From the NCBI RefSeq assembly GCF_900142735.1, contig NZ_FRBY01000002.1:434001-498000 (forward strand): DNA of 64,000 nt. The letters are read 5' to 3'. The DNA is from Flavobacterium saccharophilum. GTDB lineage: Bacteria > Bacteroidota > Bacteroidia > Flavobacteriales > Flavobacteriaceae. Under the pieces are notes generated by a model, which made no database searches, was not told where the DNA came from, and saw only the letters and a program-made list of their open reading frames with translations. Positions 54,522 through 62,225 of this stretch are shown in pieces; position 1 is the stretch's first letter; each line of letters starts with the position of its first letter. Position numbers and translations under genes: made by a program.

Positions 54522-56336
54522 CTATTTTTGATTTAAGGCATTAATCACCTCCGTATTTATTTTATTGACCTTTTTAAAGTCCATTTTATCAACTTTTCTG
54601 TCATATGTCATAAATCCGTTTACTTCTCCTTCAACATCGGTTGTTTGTGTATAAACTGCCGCAGAAAATCCTGATTTCACAAAGTTCTTTAAGACTTGCG
54701 CATATTTAATATATTCAGTAGTAACCTCATTTTCATTTTTAAATTTTACATATCCCCAATTGTCATTGGCTCTCCATAAATGGCCTTCAATTGGCAAACC
54801 AATTCCACCATATTCGCCTAAAACAGTTACTCTTCTGGCATCATATAAATACATTTCTGGTCCAGGATAATGGTGTAAATCTAAGATATCTCCGGTCTGA
54901 AAATGATTTCCTCCACTAGAGGAGTTTGTCAATCGGCTTGGATCCTGTTTTTTTGTCCATTCTGTAATTTCGACCGTTTTAAATTGACCCCAGGCTTCGT
55001 TGAACGGAACCCAAACTACAATACTCGGATAAGAATATAAGTGTTCCATAATCTCTCTCCATTCTTTTCTGTAGATGTCTTCTGATTTTGCAGAACGCTG
55101 TAATTCAGTCCCATCAAAATACTTTCTGTCTTGCCAAATCGGCTGATCGTCTCCGCTCGGCATATCCTGCCAAACCAAAATTCCCAATTGGTCACAATGT
55201 GTATACCAGCGATCTGGCTCTACTTTTACGTGTTTGCGAATCATATTAAAACCTAATTCTTTTGTTTTAATAATATCGTATTTCAAAGCTTCATCTGTTG
55301 GCGCAGTATATAATCCGTCAGGCCACCAGCCTTGATCTAATGGACCAAATTGAAAATAGTCTTTGTTATTCAACTGCATTCTTACAATACCGTTTTCATC
55401 TCTTTTTGATGAAATTTTTCGCATAGCAAAATAGCTCTTTACTTCATCAGCCACTTTATCTTTGCTGATTAAACTAATTTTTGTCTGATATAGAAACGGA
55501 CTTTCCGGTGACCATAATTTTGGATTATTCAAAACAATATCCAAACTTTCTCCAACAACCGCTTTCTCCTTAGCGATTTCCTTTGTTCCTTCAAAAACAG
55601 CAATTTCAACAATATCACCTATTTCTGCTCCGGCAACTTCTGCTTTGATGCTGATGCTGTTTTGATCAATATTTGGAGTCGATCTTAAATTGGTAATATT
55701 TTTAGCATTTACCGGCTCAATCCAAACGGTTTGCCAAATTCCGGTAACCGGTGTGTACCAAATTCCTTCCGGATTTTTGACTTGTTTTCCTCTTGGCTGT
55801 GGCCCATCGTTTGAAGGATCCCAAACTTTTACCACCAATTTTTGTGCACTTCCTTTTTTGATAAAAGGCGTAATATCAAATGAAAACGGAGTGTAACCGC
55901 CAGTATGCGAACCTACTTTTATATCGTTAATGAAGATTTCTGTTTTCCAGTCGACAGCACCAAAATGCAAAAGAATGTTCTGGCCTTCCCAATTTGATTC
56001 AACAGAAAAATTGGTTTCATACCAAAGTTCCTTCTCTGCTCCCACTTGTTTCATCACACCAGACAAGCTAGATTCTACCGCAAACGGAACCAAAATTTGC
56101 CCATCATATTTTGAAGGTGCTGTTTTTCCAAAATCCTGAATGGCGTACTTCCATAAACCATTCAGATTTTTCCATTGGCTGCGCTCCATAATCGGACGGG
56201 GATATTCAGGTAACGTTTTATTCGGATCAACCTGCGATGCCCATTTTGTTTTGATTTTATCTCCTTGTGGTTTCCATTGTGCATTTGCTGCAAATCCTAA
56301 AAACAGGGCAACCAGCATTATCGTTTTATTTCTCAT
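54522..56336 (-). CDS. GH2-family glycosidase (beta-galactosidase-like)
   Basis: A 604-residue secreted enzyme starting at ATG 56336, just before the signal MRNKTIMLVALFLGFAANAQ. An in-frame ATG at 56405 would read through the hairpin at 56368. Order: sugar-binding beta-sandwich (about residues 20-190), Ig-like linker, then TIM barrel. The acid/base Glu is in WVPFNEAWGQF and the nucleophile Glu in VLGEYGGIG. Shorter than LacZ-type GH2 enzymes and lacking the large C-terminal domains. Substrate could be a beta-galactoside, glucuronide or arabinopyranoside. Confidence 0.88.
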   Translation of the reverse strand: MRNKTIMLVALFLGFAANAQWKPQGDKIKTKWASQVDPNKTLPEYPRPIMERSQWKNLNGLWKYAIQDFGKTAPSKYDGQILVPFAVESSLSGVMKQVGAEKELWYETNFSVESNWEGQNILLHFGAVDWKTEIFINDIKVGSHTGGYTPFSFDITPFIKKGSAQKLVVKVWDPSNDGPQPRGKQVKNPEGIWYTPVTGIWQTVWIEPVNAKNITNLRSTPNIDQNSISIKAEVAGAEIGDIVEIAVFEGTKEIAKEKAVVGESLDIVLNNPKLWSPESPFLYQTKISLISKDKVADEVKSYFAMRKISSKRDENGIVRMQLNNKDYFQFGPLDQGWWPDGLYTAPTDEALKYDIIKTKELGFNMIRKHVKVEPDRWYTHCDQLGILVWQDMPSGDDQPIWQDRKYFDGTELQRSAKSEDIYRKEWREIMEHLYSYPSIVVWVPFNEAWGQFKTVEITEWTKKQDPSRLTNSSSGGNHFQTGDILDLHHYPGPEMYLYDARRVTVLGEYGGIGLPIEGHLWRANDNWGYVKFKNENEVTTEYIKYAQVLKNFVKSGFSAAVYTQTTDVEGEVNGFMTYDRKVDKMDFKKVNKINTEVINALNQK

Positions 56337-56367
56337 TACAATTTTCCTTTTTTTAGACATTAAATAA

Positions 56368-56400
56368 ATTACCAGGCTATTTCCACAAAAGCCTGGTAAT
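56368..56400 (-). other. Intercistronic stem-loop upstream of the GH2 gene
   Basis: ATTACCAGGCT (56368-56378) pairs perfectly with 56390-56400 around an 11-base loop, between the BNR-propeller stop and the GH2 start. On the - strand it is followed by only a weak T run, suggesting processing or partial termination. Confidence 0.6.
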
Positions 56401-56460
56401 TCCAAACACTAACTTAACTAACCAATTTTTAGGTGAATTTTATTTCACTATTCTTTATTC

Positions 56461-58215
56461 TTAATTATTCAATTTCAGGCTTGACCAAGAATACGGTTTT
56501 TCAGCTATATTGCTCGAAATACTTTCTAAATAACTTGTGCCGCCTTTTGTTCTTAGTTCTACATTACAGCCCATTCTTGTTTGTTTTGACGGTATGCCAC
56601 CTAATAAACTCCATGGAATTTTTGCTTCTATCTGATATCCCGTAGCTGTTTTTACAGTTGTTGAAACAATTCCCTGAATCTTATCTGATTTCTTCCACTG
56701 ACTATTTTCGCCCTCATATATTGAAAATGCAGCTGTCTGTCCAAATTCTAATTTAAAAATTGAATTTCCTGGTGCTACTAAATTCTGATTCTTTGGATCT
56801 AAATACAGATTAAAACCATCGCTTTCGCCAATACTGTTTGCGTTCACAACCTCGCTGTCTTTCACTTTTGCAAAAACATACAAAAACGAGGCATCATAAC
56901 TAAAATTTGCTTCCAGTTGTGTTGGTCCATTTTGACCAATAAAAACAGGACTTGTTTTCTTCCATTCGACTTCGTTGCTTTGTCCGTCAATTACTGCTGT
57001 TGCATTTGCTGCATTAATTTCGGGTAAAACACGGCCTTTAATCATCCATACCTGAGATGAATTGCCAAATTGATTTGTAGTAGTGAGCGCAATAACGGTA
57101 TCGTCATCTAAAACTGCAATGCTATTCCATAAAGCAGATTTTTCGGCAGAAATTAAAAACGGAACCGATTTCCTGTCAAAATTTCTGGCCTGATTCGTTC
57201 CGATTACGACTTTCATTTCAGCATTATTAATATCATTCGTGGCTCTGTTTTCTGTTCCCTGATAAGACATTAAAACCTCACCTGTACTTAACTGAGCCAA
57301 ATAAGGTGCACCTGCGTAGGCAGCAACATTTATTTCTTCTGCTAAAGCATAATTTCTGTTATTGCTGGAGGCATCAACCGTTTGTTTCCAGTTTTCTGAA
57401 AGTGTATTTCGAATGATATAAGGTTTAAACTGATTGTTTGTACCGTTATCTTCTATTGAAAATACAATTTCATTTTGATTTTTCAACAGAATCGGCGATG
57501 GCATTCCGTCTCTTTTCCCAGATCTAAAACTCACAATTTCAGGTGTTGTCGACCAGGTAGAACCATTATCAGCAGAACGAAGCAATGATATATTTTGTTC
57601 ATTCGAACTTCTATATACATTTTCATTAGAAAAGAATAATTGAACTTCTCCGCTCGGAAGTTGTAATGCTGAAGGTTCCCAACAGCCGTTTTCAAATTCT
57701 GCTGCCGCTTCATAAACAATTTTATTATCCGTCCAGGTCAATCCTCCGTCAATACTTTTAATGGTGTTTATAGAAAAATTTGCACCACTATTATTTGCAA
57801 TTGGTCTCGGATTATAACAAATCAGAATCGAGCCATCTTTTAATTGCAAAATATCAGGCGTTGTCATATTTACGGAAGCTGTTCCTGAAATCACCTTAAT
57901 GGGTGCACTCCACGTTGTACCCAAATCATTGCTGGTTTTGACCAAAATGGCACCTCCAGCTTCATACGTACAAATCATTTTTTTGCTGTCTAATTGAATT
58001 AATCTGGCGTAACCATTGTAATCAGAACTGTTTTTATCTGAAATTTGAGTCAGCGTTGTATAATCCCAAGCTATTCTGATGCCTTCTGTTGCAGGTTTGG
58101 AACCAATTGGCGTTACGACAACCGGTTCTTCGGCAATTGGATCATTTGAAGAATCACTGCAGGAAAGCAGCGGAATAAAAATGAATCCCAGCAAAAAACT
58201 ATTTATATTTTTCAT
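56461..58215 (-). CDS. BNR-propeller glycosidase with C-terminal CBM9-like domain
   Basis: A 584-residue lipoprotein (signal ending IPLLSC, Cys19). Residues ~40-390 form a sialidase-type beta-propeller with Asp-box motifs TSNDLGTTWSAP, SIDGGLTWTDN and SADNGSTWST. Residues ~400-580 look like a CBM9-type sandwich (VIDGQSNEVEWKKTSP, SYDASFLYVFAKVKD). The classical sialidase FRIP/Arg triad is not evident. In this arabinan-like PUL a GH93 exo-arabinanase-type role is the better guess than a sialidase. Stop and next start are adjacent (1-base spacing to the GH43-like gene). Confidence 0.75.
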   Translation of the reverse strand: MKNINSFLLGFIFIPLLSCSDSSNDPIAEEPVVVTPIGSKPATEGIRIAWDYTTLTQISDKNSSDYNGYARLIQLDSKKMICTYEAGGAILVKTSNDLGTTWSAPIKVISGTASVNMTTPDILQLKDGSILICYNPRPIANNSGANFSINTIKSIDGGLTWTDNKIVYEAAAEFENGCWEPSALQLPSGEVQLFFSNENVYRSSNEQNISLLRSADNGSTWSTTPEIVSFRSGKRDGMPSPILLKNQNEIVFSIEDNGTNNQFKPYIIRNTLSENWKQTVDASSNNRNYALAEEINVAAYAGAPYLAQLSTGEVLMSYQGTENRATNDINNAEMKVVIGTNQARNFDRKSVPFLISAEKSALWNSIAVLDDDTVIALTTTNQFGNSSQVWMIKGRVLPEINAANATAVIDGQSNEVEWKKTSPVFIGQNGPTQLEANFSYDASFLYVFAKVKDSEVVNANSIGESDGFNLYLDPKNQNLVAPGNSIFKLEFGQTAAFSIYEGENSQWKKSDKIQGIVSTTVKTATGYQIEAKIPWSLLGGIPSKQTRMGCNVELRTKGGTSYLESISSNIAEKPYSWSSLKLNN

Positions 58216-59259
58216 TTATTTCTTGGGTTTTGATTCGGTTTTGGTCAAGCCAAATTTTTTCACCAAACTGTCATATTCATTTCTTGAGATAGGTACCATA
58301 CAACCGTGACGCACTTTTTCAGGAAAACTGTATTTGTCCCAATCGGCAAAAAAAGTGTAACCTGAAGCCTGAAACCAAGGTCCGTTTAGGTTATCTGCAA
58401 TTGATAATCCGTAGGAAACTCCCGGATATTGCTCGTAATACATATACCAGGCTTTATCATCCGGTGAAGGAATCAACATTGGAGCTTCTCTAAAATTTGG
58501 ACTGATAGATTGCTGAGGCAAAGAATAAGGCCCTAAAAGTGATTTTGATTTTGCAATTCGGATCGTTTTTCCGGTTGTCCAATACAAAGTTGGGTAGGTT
58601 TCATCTTTGATAACGGCATAGTAAGAATCGCCTACTTTACGGATGAAAACATCAATCGTTCCCATATCCCAGTCGAATAAACGTTTTGGTGTTCCTTCAA
58701 AAGTTTTTAAATCTTTAGACAAAACATATAAGGTTCGCTGACTTGCCCAATAACGCTCGGGATCTTCTTTTGTTCCGTCAAGATGCGGTGTATGCCAAGT
58801 CATAATGAACTTTTCTGAAGGTGCATCGTAGTACAGTTTTGGTGCCCCAATGCGTTGTAAAGCATTCGCATAATCGGGCGTACTTTTTAAATCGGGTGTA
58901 TAATCGGAATGTTTTTTCCAGGTAATTAAATCATCCGAAACCCAAATATTGATGCTTTTGGCATCATCACCCGTATTTCCTGCGATGTAATATTTCCCAT
59001 CAGGCCCTTTACAGATATCCGGATGGCCTTTATAGTCTTCAAAAACTCTTTTTCCATCATTTAAATTATCCCAATGCAAACCATCCAAACTAACCGAATA
59101 ATACAATCTGCCATAATCCTTATGCGTCATGTGTGCAAAAAGATAGGCTTCGTTTTTAGGTTTTTCAGTTCCCTTCACCTGTCCCGGCGGATCTGGCTGT
59201 TGCGCTTTCGCAGAAATTCCAACCCACAAAATTCCTAGAAAAATAAGTTGTCTTATCAT
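58216..59259 (-). CDS. GH43-like five-bladed propeller enzyme
   Basis: A 347-residue secreted protein starting at ATG 59259 (MIRQLIFLGILWVGISAKAQ). An in-frame ATG at 59295 lies inside a 16-base repeat. Propeller segments include AYLFAHMTHKDYGRLYYSVS, GHPDICKGPDGKYYIAGN, MGTIDVFIRKVGDSYYAV and FREAPMLIPSPDDKAWYMYY, which supply Asp and Glu at the positions expected for GH43-clan catalysis. Function probably arabinofuranosidase-like. Stop touches the next gene start. Confidence 0.75.
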   Translation of the reverse strand: MIRQLIFLGILWVGISAKAQQPDPPGQVKGTEKPKNEAYLFAHMTHKDYGRLYYSVSLDGLHWDNLNDGKRVFEDYKGHPDICKGPDGKYYIAGNTGDDAKSINIWVSDDLITWKKHSDYTPDLKSTPDYANALQRIGAPKLYYDAPSEKFIMTWHTPHLDGTKEDPERYWASQRTLYVLSKDLKTFEGTPKRLFDWDMGTIDVFIRKVGDSYYAVIKDETYPTLYWTTGKTIRIAKSKSLLGPYSLPQQSISPNFREAPMLIPSPDDKAWYMYYEQYPGVSYGLSIADNLNGPWFQASGYTFFADWDKYSFPEKVRHGCMVPISRNEYDSLVKKFGLTKTESKPKK

Positions 59260-59284
59260 GTTTATTACTTTTAATTGAATGTGA

Positions 59285-59424
59285 AAATGTGCCAATTAGA
59301 TAATTAGAATTTTTAAATGTGCCAATTAGAAAATTTCTTAAATGTGCCAATTAGAAAATTTGATAATTAGATAATTATTACAAGGATTGTGCTGCATTAT
59401 CTAATTATCTAATTGACTGATTAT
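59285..59424. repeat. AAATGTGCCAATTAGA direct repeats and CTAATTATC stretch
   Basis: Three copies of AAATGTGCCAATTAGA at 59285, 59315 and 59340 are followed by TAATTAGATAATTA and then CTAATTATCTAATTGACT (59400-59424), forming an inverted arrangement. It lies between the GH5 gene end and the next gene start. Confidence 0.75.
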
Positions 59425-60600
59425 CTAATTCTTCTTATTAGCCTCCGAAGTCATCTTTTTAATCAAATCTGTTTCGGCTTTAATGTATGGCGTTCCGTCT
59501 GTATGAAATACTTCGTGAAACCAAACTTCTGGTTCTGCAGTGTATGTTTTCGTCCAACTGTCCCATGCATATTTTGTTTGGGTTTTTCCGTCGACTAATC
59601 CCCAGTTGATCATTCCAACGTTGTATTTTCGGGCAACTGGTAAGAAACCTTCAAAAGTGCTTCCGTTTGGTCTTGCCATGTATTCTGTACATAACAAAGG
59701 TTTTCCGTAGCGTTGCAATTGTTTGATTACTTTTTCGAAATCTGCAGGAGTATTGTAATTATGAAAAGAAACTACATCAGATTGTTCGATCTGCATTTTG
59801 TGCATTGGTTGCATTTTAGCTTCATCGCTCCAGTCTCCAACCCAAACTCCGGAAGTCAATGGCTGTGACGGATTGCTTTCTCTCGCCCACACAAAAACAT
59901 CCTTTAAAAGTGGCAGAATCAAATCGGCTTTATTTTTAATTTCAACTTTTTCATACGATGGTCCCGTCATATTATCCGGTTCATTCCAAACATCCCAACC
60001 CAAAATACGGTTGTCGTCTTTAAATTTAGAAACTGTTTCTTTTACATATTTCTCTAAGCGAGGATATTCTTTTGAATTCTGTAATACCTTTTGTCCCGGA
60101 CTTTGAACCCATCCTGAATTATGCGTATGCGGTTTTGGAGCACGTTGTTTGCCTAAAACCGGAAACGGATCCCAGCACGAATCAAACAAAACAAATAATA
60201 TTTTGATATGATGTTTATCTGCTATTCCCAGAAATGTATCCATGCGTTTGTAAAGTCCTTCGGCATCTTGTTTGTGCAGTAAATCATGAAGATAAACACG
60301 CATTACATTCATTCCGATTCCCTCGGCCCAGCCTAATTCCTGATCAATTCTTTTAGCATCAAAAGTATCGGCCTGCCACATTTCTAACTGATTTATGGCT
60401 GTACTTGGGTAATAATTGGCACCTACCAGCCAGGGCTGTTCTGTATACCATTTATTAGCCTGTTCTTTGGTCCAGATTTCTCTTTTTTCGACTGTGGCTG
60501 TTTCGTTTTTATTTTCTTCAGAATTGCTTTTTGTTTTGTTGCAGCTAAGCAATAAAAGCCCTGCTAACGTAAGCGTTAGGTACAATTTTATTTTTCTCAT
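59425..60600 (-). CDS. GH5-like (clan A) glycosidase lipoprotein
   Basis: A 391-residue lipoprotein; ATG 60600 gives the signal MRKIKLYLTLTLAGLLLLSC. The TIM barrel shows the acid/base Glu in GWDVWNEPDNM and the nucleophile Glu in LLCTEYMARPNGS. Overall pattern (GMNVMRVYLHDLLHKQDAEG, IKILFVLFDSCW) is that of cellulase-family glycosidases of clan GH-A; the subfamily and substrate (mannan, xylan or galactan backbone) cannot be told by eye. First enzyme gene after SusD. Confidence 0.8.
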   Translation of the reverse strand: MRKIKLYLTLTLAGLLLLSCNKTKSNSEENKNETATVEKREIWTKEQANKWYTEQPWLVGANYYPSTAINQLEMWQADTFDAKRIDQELGWAEGIGMNVMRVYLHDLLHKQDAEGLYKRMDTFLGIADKHHIKILFVLFDSCWDPFPVLGKQRAPKPHTHNSGWVQSPGQKVLQNSKEYPRLEKYVKETVSKFKDDNRILGWDVWNEPDNMTGPSYEKVEIKNKADLILPLLKDVFVWARESNPSQPLTSGVWVGDWSDEAKMQPMHKMQIEQSDVVSFHNYNTPADFEKVIKQLQRYGKPLLCTEYMARPNGSTFEGFLPVARKYNVGMINWGLVDGKTQTKYAWDSWTKTYTAEPEVWFHEVFHTDGTPYIKAETDLIKKMTSEANKKN

Positions 60601-60638
60601 TATCACTTTTCGTATTATGAACAATCGTTCTTTATGAT

Positions 60639-60671
60639 AAGGGAATCAGCTTTGAGTAAACTGATTCCCTT
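60639..60671 (-). other. Intercistronic stem-loop between SusD and GH5
   Basis: AAGGGAATCAG (60639-60649) pairs perfectly with CTGATTCCCTT (60661-60671), 11-base loop. There is no T run downstream on the - strand, so it resembles the processing or differential-expression hairpins found after susCD in PULs. Confidence 0.6.
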
Positions 60672-60680
60672 AAAAATAGT

Positions 60681-62207
60681 TTAATATTCTGGGTGTTGAT
60701 CCAGATTTGGGTTATTATCTACATCAACCTGCGGAATTGGCAATCTTTGGTTTTTACCAACTGTAAAGTTTTTGAAATCAGGATCACGAAGTGCTATTTT
60801 ATCAACAGAAGCCTGCGTATCTAAATCGCCCCAACGTTTTAAATCTTCCCAGCGAACACTTTCACCGGCTAATTCTAAAACTCTTTCCATTTTTAATCTT
60901 TCTAAAAACTTATCGTGATCATTTCCTATTTCAGGATGAGCTGCGGCAAGAGTATTCATGTTTACACGTGCTCTAACTAAATCAACATATTGATAAGCAC
61001 CAGCAGTATTTCCTAATTCGTTCAAAACTTCAGCATAACGTAATAAAACATCTGCATAACGAATTAGTCTGTAATTCACCTGGCTATAATAATCTTCATT
61101 ATTTCTATAATAATCACGGCTACCTTTTCTAAACCATGCCTCGTTATTATTCCATTCCCAATCTTTACCATAGGTTTTGTCTCCAAAATCAGCTAATAAA
61201 TCTGGATAATATAAAGTCCATCTTAAACGAATATCAAGATCACCATCTTTATTTTGCTCCTCTTTAAAAGCATTGATCAACCAAAAACGAGCCTGTCCGT
61301 CAGACCATCCAATACTTCTTGGTGCAAAAAACTGAGCACGATTGCTTGAAACTGCAGCATTTGGATCTTCACCAGTTCCTCCTTTTCTCTGATCTCCAAA
61401 CTGGATTTCAAAAACAGATTCATTGTTGTTTTCATTAATATCTGTAAAGTTGTCTCTGTAGTTAGAAACCAGGCTGTATTTAGCTCCATCACCAGAAATT
61501 AAATATTCTAAAGCCGCTTTTGCTTCAGTCCATTTGTGTTGTTGCATATACGCTTTTGCAAGAAAAGCTTTTGCCGCTCCCTTATCTGGTCGTCCTGTTT
61601 GATCTCCTGCCCAATCTCTTGGTAAATCTGCGTAAGCTTCATTCAAATCTTTTTCGATCTGAGCCCAAACCTCAGTTACATTTCTTTGCTCCGGTAAATC
61701 AGCTGGCGTAGAAGGTTCTAAAACCAATGGAATATTTTCCCAAAGAATAGCTGCATAGTAATAATGTAATGCTCTAAAAAATTTAGCCTGAGCTATAATT
61801 TTCTTTTTATCATCTTCATTTTGAAAAGTGATATTCGGAACATTGGCTAATACCTGATTACATCTAAAAACAGCTTTGTAAGTATCTCTCCAGGTTACAT
61901 TGTTCCCTTCCCAAAAATTATAATTGATGTAATTGAATCTGGTCCAGTCTGCCAATTCTGTCCATGGGCTTACACTATACCCCTCATCAGAAGTTAAATC
62001 TAAACGGAAATACATCCATCGTGCCCACAATCCATCTTTATAAAACATGGCATAAATAGAGTTGACTCCGGCTTGTGCATCACTTTCAGTTTTCCAATAT
62101 TGTTCTGTTTCAATATCAGTCTGACTGTTCAGGTCTAATTCATTTTCACAAGATGATGCGAAAAAGAGACCTAAAAAAACTACGGTTGTTATTATTATTT
62201 TTTTCAT
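60681..62207 (-). CDS. susD: SusD/RagB-family glycan-binding lipoprotein (PUL 2)
   Basis: A 508-residue SusD-like protein with lipoprotein signal ending FFASSC (Cys20). N-terminal block DLNSQTDIETEQYWKTESDA and C-terminal RagB block LIRYADVLLRYAEVLNELG, LKMERVLELAGESVRWEDLKRWG are clear. It pairs with the SusC gene 18 bases upstream to bind and import the PUL 2 oligosaccharide. Confidence 0.93.
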   Translation of the reverse strand: MKKIIITTVVFLGLFFASSCENELDLNSQTDIETEQYWKTESDAQAGVNSIYAMFYKDGLWARWMYFRLDLTSDEGYSVSPWTELADWTRFNYINYNFWEGNNVTWRDTYKAVFRCNQVLANVPNITFQNEDDKKKIIAQAKFFRALHYYYAAILWENIPLVLEPSTPADLPEQRNVTEVWAQIEKDLNEAYADLPRDWAGDQTGRPDKGAAKAFLAKAYMQQHKWTEAKAALEYLISGDGAKYSLVSNYRDNFTDINENNNESVFEIQFGDQRKGGTGEDPNAAVSSNRAQFFAPRSIGWSDGQARFWLINAFKEEQNKDGDLDIRLRWTLYYPDLLADFGDKTYGKDWEWNNNEAWFRKGSRDYYRNNEDYYSQVNYRLIRYADVLLRYAEVLNELGNTAGAYQYVDLVRARVNMNTLAAAHPEIGNDHDKFLERLKMERVLELAGESVRWEDLKRWGDLDTQASVDKIALRDPDFKNFTVGKNQRLPIPQVDVDNNPNLDQHPEY

Positions 62208-62225
62208 TATGCTGTTTTTTTAAAA

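Noticed and set aside
56337..56405. Upstream ATG of the GH2 gene
   Set aside because: It would translate through the intercistronic hairpin and place the signal peptide internally.
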